From Streptomyces fructofermentans (GTDB lineage Bacteria; Actinomycetota; Actinomycetes; Streptomycetales; Streptomycetaceae): DNA of 64,000 nt. The translations under genes and the position numbers were made by a program. This document shows positions 36,086-44,554 of this stretch, piece by piece. The stretch spans positions 80,840 to 144,839 of the forward strand of contig NZ_BMWD01000009.1 of the NCBI RefSeq assembly GCF_014651055.1. The letters are read 5' to 3'. The notes beneath the pieces were generated by a model, which worked only from the letters and a program-made list of their open reading frames with translations, was not told where the DNA came from and searched no databases. Within the stretch, counting starts at the first letter, position 1. Each line of letters starts with the position of its first letter.

Positions 36086-36825
36086 GCGCGGGCCGGGTCG
36101 CCGCCACCCGCGCCGAGTACTGCGTGGTCGCCTGCGCCGAGGCGTGGCGCGACGCGGGCGAGATCCTCGCCAGCCCGATGGGGCTGATCCCGTCGATCGG
36201 CGCGCGGCTCGCGCGGCGCACCTTCTCGCCCGACCTGCTGCTGACCGACGGCGAGGCGATGCTCATCGGACCCGAGGGGACGCCGGAGGGCTGGCTGCCC
36301 TACCGCGACCACCTGGCGCTGGTGACGGGCGGCCGGCGGCACGTGATGATGGGGGCGAGCCAGATCGACCGGTTCGGCAACCAGAACATCTCCTGCGTCG
36401 GCGACTGGGCCAGGCCGCGCAGACAGCTGCTCGGCGTGCGCGGCGCCCCGGTCAACACCCTGAACAATCCGACCAGTTACTGGATACCGAGGCATTCCGC
36501 GCGGGTGTTCGTCGAGAAGGTCGACATGGTGTGCGGGGTCGGGTACGACCGGGTGGCCGAGCATCCGGGCGCAGGCCGCTTCCACCGCATCCCGCGGGTG
36601 GTCTCCGACCTGGGTGTCTTCGACTTCGGCACACCCGACCGCTCGATGCGGATCGCGTCGCTGCACCCGGGCGTCACGCTGGACCGGGTGCTGGAGGCGA
36701 CGGGCTTCGCGCTGGCCGTGCCGGACGAGGTGCCGCGCACCCGTGAGCCCACGGCCGAGGAGCTGCGGCTGATCCGCGAGGTCATCGACCGGAGGAACAA
36801 CCGCGCGCGGGAGGTGGCGGACTGA
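36082..36825 (+). CDS. ipdB: CoA-transferase-like hydrolase subunit beta IpdB
   Basis: This 247-residue beta subunit has TRAEYCVVACAEAWRDAGEILASPMGLIPSIGARLAR near the N-terminus and VTGGRRHVMMGASQIDRFGNQNIS and FVEKVDMVCGVGY further on. These match IpdB rather than the acetate or succinyl-CoA transferases (no ENGxLG/SxG signature is seen), as expected of the hydrolytic IpdAB enzyme. Its GTG overlaps the ipdA stop by three bases; its stop shares a base with the ipdC start. Confidence 0.92.
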   Translation: MSAGRVAATRAEYCVVACAEAWRDAGEILASPMGLIPSIGARLARRTFSPDLLLTDGEAMLIGPEGTPEGWLPYRDHLALVTGGRRHVMMGASQIDRFGNQNISCVGDWARPRRQLLGVRGAPVNTLNNPTSYWIPRHSARVFVEKVDMVCGVGYDRVAEHPGAGRFHRIPRVVSDLGVFDFGTPDRSMRIASLHPGVTLDRVLEATGFALAVPDEVPRTREPTAEELRLIREVIDRRNNRAREVAD

Positions 36826-37889
36826 TGGAGACCGCGCTGACCCGGCTGGTCGGGGTGCGCCGTCCGATCGTGCAGACCGGGATGGGCTGGGTCGCGGGCC
36901 CGCGCCTCGTGTCCGCGACGGCGAACGCGGGCGCGCTGGGCATCCTGGCCTCCGCGACGATGTCCGTCGGCGAACTGCGGTCGGCTGTGCGGGAGGTCGC
37001 CTCGCGGACGGACGCGCCGTTCGGGGTGAACCTGCGCGCGGACGCGTCGGACGCCCGCGACCGCGTCCGGGTGATCGTCGAGGAGGGCGTCGCGGTGGCC
37101 TCGTTCGCGCTCGCGCCCTCACGCGGGCTGATCGCGGAACTGAAGGACGCCGGTGTCGTCGTCATCCCGTCGATCGGGGCCCGCCGCCATGCCGAGAAGG
37201 TCGCGGCCTGGGGAGCGGACGCGGTGATCGTGCAGGGCGGCGAGGGCGGCGGCCACACCGGCGAGGTGGCGACGACCGTGCTGCTCCCGCAGGTCGTGGA
37301 CGCCGTGGACATTCCGGTGGTCGCCGCGGGCGGCTTCTACGACGGCCGGGGTCTGGTCGCGGCGCTGGCGTACGGGGCAGCGGGCGTCGCGATGGGCACC
37401 CGCTTCCTGCTCACCTCCGACTCGACCGTCCCCGACGCGGTGAAGGCGGCGTACCTCGCGGCCACGGTCCGGGACGTGACGGTGACGACCGCCGTGGACG
37501 GCCTGCCGCACCGCATGCTGCGCACGGACCTCGTCACCTCGCTGGAGTCGGCCGGCCGTACGGCGGCCCTGATGCGGGCGGTGCGCCACGCGGCGCGCTT
37601 CAGACGGCTGTCGGGCCTCACCTGGTCGCGGATGGTCCGCGACGGTCTGGCGATGCGGCACGGCAAGGACCTCTCCTGGGGGCAGGTGCTGATGGCCGCC
37701 AACACCCCGGTGCTGCTGCGGGCGTCCATGGTCGAGGGGCGCACGGATCTGGGGGTGATGGCGTCGGGCCAGGTGGCGGGCCTGATCGAGGACCTGCCCT
37801 CCTGCGCCGAGCTGGTGGACCGCGTGATGGCGGAGGCCCACGAGACCCTGCGCGGGCTGCGGGCCCCTGGGGCCTCGACCCCGGGCTGA
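36825..37889 (+). CDS. ipdC: Flavin-dependent reductase IpdC (nitronate monooxygenase-like fold)
   Basis: This 354-residue FMN TIM-barrel protein of the NPD/nitronate monooxygenase group starts LVGVRRPIVQTGMGWVAGPRLVSATANAG. It carries the flavin phosphate segments VIVQGGEGGGHTG, IPVVAAGGFYDGRGLVAALAYGAAGVAMGTRFL. The same fold annotated nearby in ipd operons is IpdC (Rv3553), needed to reduce an intermediate before IpdAB acts. The ATG overlaps the ipdB stop (TGATG). It ends the forward operon; no clear terminator was found before fadA6, which converges. Confidence 0.9.
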   Translation: METALTRLVGVRRPIVQTGMGWVAGPRLVSATANAGALGILASATMSVGELRSAVREVASRTDAPFGVNLRADASDARDRVRVIVEEGVAVASFALAPSRGLIAELKDAGVVVIPSIGARRHAEKVAAWGADAVIVQGGEGGGHTGEVATTVLLPQVVDAVDIPVVAAGGFYDGRGLVAALAYGAAGVAMGTRFLLTSDSTVPDAVKAAYLAATVRDVTVTTAVDGLPHRMLRTDLVTSLESAGRTAALMRAVRHAARFRRLSGLTWSRMVRDGLAMRHGKDLSWGQVLMAANTPVLLRASMVEGRTDLGVMASGQVAGLIEDLPSCAELVDRVMAEAHETLRGLRAPGASTPG

Positions 37890-38124
37890 CCGGCTCGGCC
37901 GACGGGCTCCTGGGCCGGGGGGTTGCGGTGCCGGGAGCGTCCCGGCCCCCTGCCGGCGGCGGGGCGCGGCTCGGCAGGCTGTCGCGGGGCGAGGCGGGCA
38001 TGACGTGGCACGGCGCCCCTCCGCTCACGGCACGACGCGGCAGGGCGGGGCGAGCCGTCGCGGCACGGATCACAGCCGCCCCGGCCACCACCGCCCCGGT
38101 CCACCCGCGCCCCGATCCACCCCC

Positions 38125-38156
38125 GCCCCGCGCTGCAACCGCCCCGCGCTGCAACC
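38125..38156. repeat. 16-bp tandem repeat between ipdC and fadA6
   Basis: GCCCCGCGCTGCAACC is present twice in tandem, followed by a decayed third copy (GTTCCGCGCTAC) that runs into the fadA6 stop. The other 235 bases of this gap are GC-rich with no gene. Confidence 0.8.
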
Positions 38157-38164
38157 GTTCCGCG

Positions 38165-39322
38165 CTACATCCGTTCGATGATCGTGACGTTCGCCTGGCC
38201 GCCGCCCTCGCACATCGTCTGGAGTCCGAAGCGCCCGCCCGTGCGCTCCAGTTCGTGCAGCAGGGTCGTCATCAGCCGCACGCCCGTGGCGCCCAGCGGG
38301 TGTCCGAGGGCGATGGCCCCGCCGTTGACGTTGACCCGGTCCGGGTCCGCGCCCGTCTCCTTCAGCCAGGCGAGCACGACGGGCGCGAACGCCTCGTTGA
38401 TCTCGACCAGGTCGATCCCGTCGAGGGACATCCCCGACTTCTTCAGGGCGTACGCGGTGGCCGGGATCGGCGCCGACAGCATCCGTATCGGATCCTCTCC
38501 GCGCGCGGAGAGGTGGTGCACGCGGGCGCGCGGCGTCAGCCCGTGCTCCCGTACCGCCCGCTCGGACGCGATGAGCAGGGCCGCGGCGCCGTCGGAGATC
38601 TGCGAGGAGCACGCGGCCGTGACGGTACCGCCCTCGACCACCGGCCGCAGGGCGGCCATCTTCTCCGGCGAGGTGTCCCGGCGGGGCCCCTCGTCGGCCG
38701 TCATGTCACCGAGGGGCACGATCTCCCGTGCGAAGCGGCCCTCGTCGATCGCCCGGACCGCACGGCGGTGGGAGCGCAGCGCGAACTCCTCCTGCTCGCG
38801 CCGGCCGATCCGCCATTTCGCCGCGATGAGTTCCGCTCCGTGGAACTGGTCGACGGGCAGGTTCCCGTACCGGGCGCGCCAGCCCTCGCTGCCCGTGAAC
38901 GGCCCGCCCGTCAGGCCCAGCGGCTCGGCAGCGCGGCGGGAGGCGAAGGCGATGGGTATCTGCGTCATGTTCTGGACGCCGCCCGCGACCACGAGGTCCT
39001 GCGTGCCGGAGAGCACGGCCTGCGCGGCGAAGTGCACGGCCTGCTGCGAGGACCCGCACTGGCGGTCGACCGTGACCCCGGGCACCTCCTCGGGCAGCCC
39101 GGCCGCCAGCCAGGAGGTCCGCGCGATGTCGCCGGCCTGGGGTCCCACGGCGTCCAGGCAGCCGAAGACGACGTCCTCGACGGCGGCCGGGTCGACTCCG
39201 CACCGGTCGACCAGCGCCTTCAGCGCGTGGGCGCCCAGATCTGCCGGATGGACCCCGCCGAGTCCGCCCCCGCGGCGCCCGACGGGTGTACGGACCGCTT
39301 CGACGATGTAGGCCTCGGCCAT
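38165..39322 (-). CDS. fadA6: Acetyl-CoA acetyltransferase (thiolase) FadA6
   Basis: This 385-residue degradative thiolase has nucleophilic Cys89 in TVDRQCGSSQQAVHFAAQ, with NGGAIALGHPLGATGVRL and the second Cys in MCEGGGQANV. FadA6 of M. tuberculosis removes acetyl-CoA from the open-chain products of HIP degradation. A GAGGAG ribosome binding site precedes the ATG. It is 32 bases downstream of kstR2 on the same strand (the order ipdF-kstR2-fadA6), so the three probably share a transcript from the operator at 40805. Confidence 0.92.
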   Translation of the reverse strand: MAEAYIVEAVRTPVGRRGGGLGGVHPADLGAHALKALVDRCGVDPAAVEDVVFGCLDAVGPQAGDIARTSWLAAGLPEEVPGVTVDRQCGSSQQAVHFAAQAVLSGTQDLVVAGGVQNMTQIPIAFASRRAAEPLGLTGGPFTGSEGWRARYGNLPVDQFHGAELIAAKWRIGRREQEEFALRSHRRAVRAIDEGRFAREIVPLGDMTADEGPRRDTSPEKMAALRPVVEGGTVTAACSSQISDGAAALLIASERAVREHGLTPRARVHHLSARGEDPIRMLSAPIPATAYALKKSGMSLDGIDLVEINEAFAPVVLAWLKETGADPDRVNVNGGAIALGHPLGATGVRLMTTLLHELERTGGRFGLQTMCEGGGQANVTIIERM

Positions 39323-39354
39323 GACGACTCCTCACACGGTGACTCACCCAGTGG

Positions 39355-39966
39355 TTACGGACGAACGGCGATCCCGTCCAGCACCATCGACAGGTACTGC
39401 CGGGCGATCTCCTCGGGGCTGTGCTGTCCGCCGGGCCGGTACCAGGACGCGGCGACCCACACGGTGTCCCGCACGAACCGGTACGTGAGCCGGATGTCGA
39501 GGTCGGCCCGGAAGGCCTCGGCCGCGACTCCCCGCTCCAGCGTGGACAGCCACGCCTTCTCGAACCTGCGCTGCGACTCGGCGAGGAACGCGAAGCGCTC
39601 CTGGGGCGCGAGCTGCTTGGACTCCTTCTGGTAGATCGCGACGGCCGCGCGATGCCGGTCGATCTCGCGGAAGGACTCGGTGACCAGGGCCTCCAAGGTC
39701 TCGCGGGGGCCCAGTTCGGCGTCCAGGACCGTGTCGTAGCCGTCCCACAGCTCGTCGAGGAACGTCCGCAGGATCTCCTCCAGCATCGATTCCTTGGAGT
39801 CGAAGTGGTAGTAGAGGCTGCCCGCGAGCATGCCGGCGTGGTCCGCGATCTTGCGCACGGTGGTGGCGTTGTAGCCCTGTTCGGCGAAGACCTCGGCGGC
39901 GGTGCCGAGGAGTTCGCGGCGCCGCTCGGGCGAGGCGGTCACCTGGGGCTTCTTCTTGGTAGGCAC
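39355..39966 (-). CDS. kstR2: TetR-family repressor KstR2
   Basis: This 203-residue TetR regulator has N-terminal HTH RRRELLGTAAEVFAEQGYNATTVRKIADHAGMLAGSLYYHFDSKESMLEEI, where MLAGSLYYHF is the recognition helix. In the C-terminal ligand domain, ELWDGYDTVLDAE and AVAIYQKESKQLAPQERFAFLAE resemble KstR2, which releases DNA on binding HIP-CoA (known for mycobacteria). It sits among the genes it would control, and two matching palindromes lie in the neighbouring promoters. The GTG start has no strong ribosome binding site; coupling to ipdF, 39 bases upstream, is possible. Confidence 0.92.
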   Translation of the reverse strand: MPTKKKPQVTASPERRRELLGTAAEVFAEQGYNATTVRKIADHAGMLAGSLYYHFDSKESMLEEILRTFLDELWDGYDTVLDAELGPRETLEALVTESFREIDRHRAAVAIYQKESKQLAPQERFAFLAESQRRFEKAWLSTLERGVAAEAFRADLDIRLTYRFVRDTVWVAASWYRPGGQHSPEEIARQYLSMVLDGIAVRP

Positions 39967-40005
39967 GCCGCCATTGTGGTCCCTGGGGAACCCGCTCCCG
40001 ACGGC

Positions 40006-40791
40006 TCACGCATGCTGGCTGCTCACCGACACCACCTCGCCGGTCAGGTAGGAGGAGTAGCCGGAGGCCAGGAACACGATCACGTTGGCGACCTCCCACG
40101 GCTCGGCGTGCCGCCCGAAGGCCTCACGGGCCGTCAGTTCCTCCAGCAGCTCGGGGGTGGTCACCTTCACCAGGTGGGGGTGCAGGGCGAGGCTCGGCGA
40201 GACGGCGTTGACCCGCACGCCGAACTCGGCGGCCTCGACCGCCGCGCACCGGGTCAGAGCCATGACGCCCGCCTTGGCCGCGGCGTAGTGGGCCTGGCCG
40301 GCCTGGGCGCGCCAGCCCACGACGGAGGCGTTGTTGACGACGACACCGCCCAGGCCGCTGTCCCGGAAGGCGCGCAGGGCGGCGCGTGTGCACCGGAAGG
40401 TGCCGGTCAGGGTCACGTCCAGCACCTTCGACCACTGTTCGTCGGTCATCCCGACGAGGTCGGACGTGCCGCCCAGTCCGGCGTTGTTGACGACGATGTC
40501 CAACCGGCCGTGCAGTTCGACGGCCGTGTCGAAGAGCGCGCGGACCTGGGTCTCGTCGGTGACGTCGCAGGGCAGGGAGGCGACGCCGTCGAACTCCGCG
40601 GCAAGCCGCGCCTCGTGCTCCTTGAGCCGTCGCGCGTGCGCGTCGCTGATCAGCACGCGCGCGCCCTCCTCCAGGAAGCGGCGGGCGGTCGCCCCGCCGA
40701 TGCCCGCGCCCGCGGCGGCCGTGATGACGGCGGTGCGTCCTTCCAGCAGGCCGTGGCCCGGCACGTAGTCCGGGCTCTCGACGTCTGTCAT
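40006..40791 (-). CDS. ipdF: SDR beta-hydroxyacyl-CoA dehydrogenase IpdF
   Basis: This 261-residue short-chain dehydrogenase has cofactor loop VITAAAGAGIGGATARRFLEEGARV, IVVNNAGLGGTSDLVG, and catalytic Ser, Tyr, Lys in NNASVVGWRAQAGQAHYAAAKAG. The late segment PSLALHPHLVKVTTPELLEELTAREAFGRHAEPWEVANV fits IpdF (Rv3559c), which oxidises the 5-hydroxy group of HIC-CoA in steroid ring C/D catabolism. It is the first gene of the minus-strand unit ipdF-kstR2-fadA6, with the operator 14 bases upstream of its start. Confidence 0.9.
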   Translation of the reverse strand: MTDVESPDYVPGHGLLEGRTAVITAAAGAGIGGATARRFLEEGARVLISDAHARRLKEHEARLAAEFDGVASLPCDVTDETQVRALFDTAVELHGRLDIVVNNAGLGGTSDLVGMTDEQWSKVLDVTLTGTFRCTRAALRAFRDSGLGGVVVNNASVVGWRAQAGQAHYAAAKAGVMALTRCAAVEAAEFGVRVNAVSPSLALHPHLVKVTTPELLEELTAREAFGRHAEPWEVANVIVFLASGYSSYLTGEVVSVSSQHA

Positions 40792-40804
40792 GGGACCACG
40801 CTAA

Positions 40805-40824
40805 CCTACCAAACACTTGTTAGG
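40805..40824. promoter_or_regulatory. Candidate KstR2 operator 2 (ipdF / fadE30 divergent promoter)
   Basis: CCTACCAAACACTTGTTAGG is a near-palindrome. Its core ACCAAACACTTGTT matches the KstR2 motif AnCAAGnnCTTGnT at all but one fixed position. It lies midway between two divergent HIP genes. Confidence 0.78.
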
Positions 40825-40853
40825 GAAGGCCGTGCACCGCGAGGAGGGTGACC

Positions 40854-42062
40854 GTGGACCTGAACCGCTCCCCCGCCGACGAGGCGTTCCGCGCCGAGGC
40901 GCGGGCCTGGCTCGACGCGCACGTACCTGCCCGGCCCCTGCCGTCCCTGGAGACCGCGGACGGGTTCGCTGCCCACCGCGCGTGGGAGGCCGAACTGGCG
41001 GCGGACCGCTGGTCGGTGGTGTCCTGGCCGGCCGCCTACGGGGGACGGGACTGCGGACTGCTGCGCTGGCTCGCCTTCGAGGAGGAGTACTACGCGGCCG
41101 GCGCCCCGGGCCGGGTCGGGCAGAACGGCATCGCCCTCCTCGCGCCGGCCCTCTTCGAGCACGGCACCGACGAGCAGCGCGCCCGGGTCCTGCCGCCCAT
41201 GGCCCGCGGCGAGGTCGTCTGGGCGCAGGCCTGGTCCGAGCCGGACGCCGGATCGGACCTGGCCGCCCTCAGGTCGAGGGCGGTGCGCACGGCCGGGGGC
41301 TGGCTGCTGAGCGGGCAGAAGACCTGGTCGTCGCGGGCCGCGTTCGCCGACCGCGCCTTCGGCCTGTTCCGCAGCCGGCCGGACACCGAGAAGCCCCACC
41401 AGGGCCTCACCTACCTGATGTTCGACCTGCGCGCGCCGGGCGTCACGGTCCGGCCGATCGGCCGTCTCGACGGCAGGCCGGCCTTCGCCGAGATCTTCCT
41501 GGACGAGGTGTACGTGCCCGACGAGGACGTGGTCGGGGAGCCGGGGCAGGGCTGGCGGATCGCCATGTCGACAGCGGGCAACGAGCGCGGACTGACCCTG
41601 CGCTCCCCTGGCAGGTTCCTGGCGTCGGCCGACCGGCTGGCCGCGCTGTGGCGCGGGCGCGGGCGGGACCCGTACACGCGGGACCGGGTGGCCGACGCGC
41701 TGATCGGCGCCCGCGCCCACCAGTTGTTCACCTACGCCCACGCCTGCCGCGTCCTGGAGGGCGAACCGCTCGGTCCGGAGTCCAGCATGAACAAGGTCTT
41801 CTGGTCCGAGTTCGACATCGCCCTGCACGAGACGGCCCTCGACGTCCTCGCGGCGGCGGACGGCGGCGACGACGCGTGGGGCGGGGCGCGGGGCACGCCG
41901 GGGATGGCGCGGGAGGACGGTCAGGAGGCCGCGCGGGAGGAGGACGCCTGGGACGAGGGGTACGTGTTCGCCCTGGCCGGCCCCCTTTACGCGGGCACGA
42001 ACGAGATCCAGCGCGACATCATCGCCGAGCGCCTCCTCGGCCTGCCGAAGGGACGCCGCTGA
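40854..42062 (+). CDS. fadE30: Acyl-CoA dehydrogenase (FadE30-like)
   Basis: This 402-residue flavoprotein dehydrogenase has FAD/substrate segments WAQAWSEPDAGSDLAALRSRA and GWLLSGQKTWSSRAAFADRAFGLFRS, and the ending YAGTNEIQRDIIAERLLGLPKG. In M. tuberculosis FadE30 acts on a HIP-derived CoA thioester and its gene neighbours ipdF, as here. A charged insert (MAREDGQEAAREEDAWDEG) lies just before the C-terminal motif. The GTG at 40854 is chosen because GAGGAGG ends six bases before it, whereas a GTG at 40848 is too close. Its stop shares one base with the next ATG. Confidence 0.88.
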   Translation: MDLNRSPADEAFRAEARAWLDAHVPARPLPSLETADGFAAHRAWEAELAADRWSVVSWPAAYGGRDCGLLRWLAFEEEYYAAGAPGRVGQNGIALLAPALFEHGTDEQRARVLPPMARGEVVWAQAWSEPDAGSDLAALRSRAVRTAGGWLLSGQKTWSSRAAFADRAFGLFRSRPDTEKPHQGLTYLMFDLRAPGVTVRPIGRLDGRPAFAEIFLDEVYVPDEDVVGEPGQGWRIAMSTAGNERGLTLRSPGRFLASADRLAALWRGRGRDPYTRDRVADALIGARAHQLFTYAHACRVLEGEPLGPESSMNKVFWSEFDIALHETALDVLAAADGGDDAWGGARGTPGMAREDGQEAAREEDAWDEGYVFALAGPLYAGTNEIQRDIIAERLLGLPKGRR

Positions 42063-43072
42063 TGCGCTTCCTGCTGGACGACGAGCAGCGCGCCTTCGCC
42101 CGCTCCCTGGACGCCCTGCTGACGGCGGCGGACACCCCGTCGGTCGTACGCTCCTGGGGCGCCGGGGACCACACGCCCGGCCGCGTGCTGTGGGCACGGC
42201 TCGCCGACGCGGGGGTCTTCGCTCTGGCGGTCCCCGAGGCGTACGGGGGTGTCGGGCCGCTGCCGGTGGAACTGGCTGTCGCCTTCGTCGAGTTGGGGCG
42301 GCACGCGGTGCCCGGTCCGCTGGCGGAGACCGTGGCGGCGGCCGCGCTGCTGACGGAGCCCGGCCCGGCGAAGCGGTTCCTGCCGGGGCTGGCCGCCGGG
42401 GAGTTGATCGCGACCCTCGCGCCGCGGGGCTCGTACGCGCTGGACGCGGACGCGGCGGGGCTGCTGCTCACGGTCGGGGACGGTGAGCTGCGGCTGGCCG
42501 AGGGGCACGGCGCGGTGCGCGCGTCCCCGGACCCGGCGCGACGGTTCGGCCTGCCGGCGGCGGACGGGGAGCTGCTCGCCTCCGGCGTCGACCTCGCGCC
42601 GGCCGTCGGGGCGGCCCGCCTCGCGACCGCGGCGCAGGCGCTCGGCGTGGGCCTCGCGCTGCTCGACACGACGGTGGCGTACGTCGGGCGGCGCAGTCAG
42701 TTCGGGGTGCCGGTGGGCTCGTTCCAGGCGGTCAAGCACCGGCTGGCGGACGTGAGGATCGCGTTGGAGTTCGCCCGCCCGCTGGTCTTCGGCGCCGCGC
42801 TCACGATGGCCCCGGCGGATGTGGCCGCCGCCAAGGTGGCGGCGGGCGAGGCCGCGTACCTGGCGGCCCGGACGGCCCTCCAGTCGCACGGCGCGATCGG
42901 TTACACCGCGGAGTACGACCTGTCCCTGTGGCTGGCGAGGGCCCGTGCGCTGCGTACGGCCTGGGGCACCCCGGCCGAGTGCCGGGCCCTGGTCCTCGGC
43001 GAGGAGCGGGCCCTGGTCCACGCCGAGGAGCGGGCCGCGGGACCGCACACCGGCGTCACCCGTCCGCCGTGA
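42062..43072 (+). CDS. Acyl-CoA dehydrogenase, short beta-type (FadE32/FadE33-like)
   Basis: This 336-residue acyl-CoA dehydrogenase begins FLLDDEQRAFARSLDALLTAAD and has RRSQFGVPVGSFQAVKHRLADVRIALEFARPL and SHGAIGYTAEYDLSLWLARARAL. It lacks the WSEPDAGSD-type FAD loop of its upstream partner, as do the beta subunits of the steroid-degrading alpha2beta2 dehydrogenases of mycobacteria. A heterotetramer with the fadE30 product is therefore likely (inference), supported by the one-base TGATG overlap. It ends the forward HIP unit. Confidence 0.85.
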   Translation: MRFLLDDEQRAFARSLDALLTAADTPSVVRSWGAGDHTPGRVLWARLADAGVFALAVPEAYGGVGPLPVELAVAFVELGRHAVPGPLAETVAAAALLTEPGPAKRFLPGLAAGELIATLAPRGSYALDADAAGLLLTVGDGELRLAEGHGAVRASPDPARRFGLPAADGELLASGVDLAPAVGAARLATAAQALGVGLALLDTTVAYVGRRSQFGVPVGSFQAVKHRLADVRIALEFARPLVFGAALTMAPADVAAAKVAAGEAAYLAARTALQSHGAIGYTAEYDLSLWLARARALRTAWGTPAECRALVLGEERALVHAEERAAGPHTGVTRPP

Positions 43073-43085
43073 GCCGGTGCGTCCG

Positions 43086-43107
43086 CGCCCGGCACGGCGG
43101 CCGGGCG
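43086..43107. terminator. Hairpin between convergent genes
   Basis: CGCCCGGC (43086-43093) and GCCGGGCG (43100-43107) form an 8-bp stem with a 6-base loop. It lies between the acyl-CoA dehydrogenase gene and the convergent helical-repeat gene. Confidence 0.6.
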
Positions 43108-43111
43108 GGGC

Positions 43112-44215
43112 CTATCCGGTGGTCCGCTCCCGCAGGGCGGGCAGCGCGAGAATGCGGCGTCTGGCGTCGGCGTCGGTCAACTCCAGCAGCGGGAGCACCA
43201 GTTCCCACAGGCCCTCCTTCTCGACGCCCTCGGCCAGCGCCTCCAGCTCGGCGTCCGTGAGGGCGCCCGCCGCCGTCGCGACCACCCGCCGCGCGGTCGC
43301 GGGCAGCACGCCCACCAGGGGCAGGAAGTCCGCCCACAGCCCGGTCGCGACGACGCCGCGCACGAGTCCGTCGAGCACCGCGGGTTCACGCAGCGAGGGC
43401 AGCGCGGCGACGGCCCGCAGTTCGTCCTCGCCGAGCACGGCCACGATCGGCAGCAGCGACTCCCACAGGTCCTGCTCGGCGGTGGTGCGTACGAGGGAGT
43501 CGAGCCGGGCCTCGGGCTGGGCGGCGGTGAGGGAGGCGATCCTGAGCCGCTGTTCGCCGTCCACCGCGGAGGCGACGGCCATCGCCTCGGGCCACAGCCC
43601 CTCGTCGGCGGCGGACGCGACGACCGAGGCGAGCCGCTCGCTGTCCAGCAACCCGACGACGTGGCCCAGCCGTTCGGGATGGTCGGCGACGAATCCGGTG
43701 CGCAGCAGGGTCGCGTCGTCCAGTTCCGGCAGGACGCGGAGCAGCACCGGGTCCGGAAGGTGCCCGACGAACCGGCCCATCGTGAGGTGGTCGCCGCGCG
43801 CGGCGAGGACGAGTGCCACGCGTACCACGACGTCGTCGTCCAGCCTGCGCACGATCCCGCCGATCCGCCTGGGGTCGACGTGGTGGCAGCACCGGGCCGT
43901 GAAGCCGGCCGGCAGCCGGCCGATGATGTCGGCGGCGCGGGCGGGTTCCAGCCGTCCGGCGAGCGCGCCGGACAGCCGCGGCCCGAGTGCCTTCTGCGCG
44001 ATCGCCGCGGCGGCGCCGGCGGGCAGCAGCCGGGTCAGCGCGGCGATGCGGTCGACCGTCCCGGGGACGTCGTCGAACAGTGCGGCGACGGCCCGTTCAC
44101 GGAAGACCCGCACCTCGTCGGCCGGGAGTTCCCCGAGGAACGCCAGGTCACGGGGGTCGACGTCCAGCAGCCGGGCGAGCTTCAGCGCCTCGGCCCTGCC
44201 GCGCAGTGTGTCCAT
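43112..44215 (-). CDS. Helical-repeat protein of unknown function
   Basis: This 367-residue protein is built almost entirely of short amphipathic helices, with recurring units such as LAGRLEPARAADIIGRLPAGF, VRRLDDDVVVRVALVLAARGD, VASAADEGLWPEAMAVASAVD and ALAEGVEKEGLWELVLPLLEL. The early repeats resemble MgtE N-terminal or FliG-type helical repeats, but no channel or motor domain follows. No signal or membrane segment is present, so it is probably a cytoplasmic scaffold. A 72-residue gene precedes it by 46 bases on the same strand, and the two probably form one unit. Function unknown. Confidence 0.72.
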   Translation of the reverse strand: MDTLRGRAEALKLARLLDVDPRDLAFLGELPADEVRVFRERAVAALFDDVPGTVDRIAALTRLLPAGAAAAIAQKALGPRLSGALAGRLEPARAADIIGRLPAGFTARCCHHVDPRRIGGIVRRLDDDVVVRVALVLAARGDHLTMGRFVGHLPDPVLLRVLPELDDATLLRTGFVADHPERLGHVVGLLDSERLASVVASAADEGLWPEAMAVASAVDGEQRLRIASLTAAQPEARLDSLVRTTAEQDLWESLLPIVAVLGEDELRAVAALPSLREPAVLDGLVRGVVATGLWADFLPLVGVLPATARRVVATAAGALTDAELEALAEGVEKEGLWELVLPLLELTDADARRRILALPALRERTTG

Positions 44216-44261
44216 GCGGACGCCCCCAAAGTCTGGTCCGACCGTTCCCTACGGAACCCGT

Positions 44262-44480
44262 CTACCGCTGGAGCATCCGTCCGACGGGTTCGCGGGCCAG
44301 GGCAGGTACCAGGGTGAGCGCGTCCTCGACCGCCTCGGCCAGCCCCGACAGCCGCCGCTCGCGGGCCCGGCGCAGCGCGTCCGCGAGCAGTGCGGCCCGC
44401 GCCCCGTCCAGGGAGCCGAAGGCCTCCGGCAGCGGGGCACGCAACTCCGTCCGCAGCAGCGCGTGTTCCTCAGTGCCCAC
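44262..44480 (-). CDS. Small helical protein of unknown function
   Basis: This 72-residue protein (LPEAFGSLDGARAALLADALRRARERRLSGLAEAVEDALTLVPALAREPVGRML) is predicted to be all helical. A GGGAGGACCT sequence before the GTG is a good ribosome binding site, which supports it being real. It lies directly upstream of the helical-repeat gene and is divergent from chitosanase, with 74 bases between the starts. No family recognised. Confidence 0.65.
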   Translation of the reverse strand: MGTEEHALLRTELRAPLPEAFGSLDGARAALLADALRRARERRLSGLAEAVEDALTLVPALAREPVGRMLQR

Positions 44481-44554
44481 AGGTCCTCCCCTGACTCCGC
44501 GGAACCCACACCCGATGCCGGACGGCAGTCGGGGCCGATCGTACTCTTTGCCAC

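Noticed and set aside
44481..44554. CsnR-type operator upstream of chitosanase
   Set aside because: No convincing palindrome was visible in the 74-base divergent gap.
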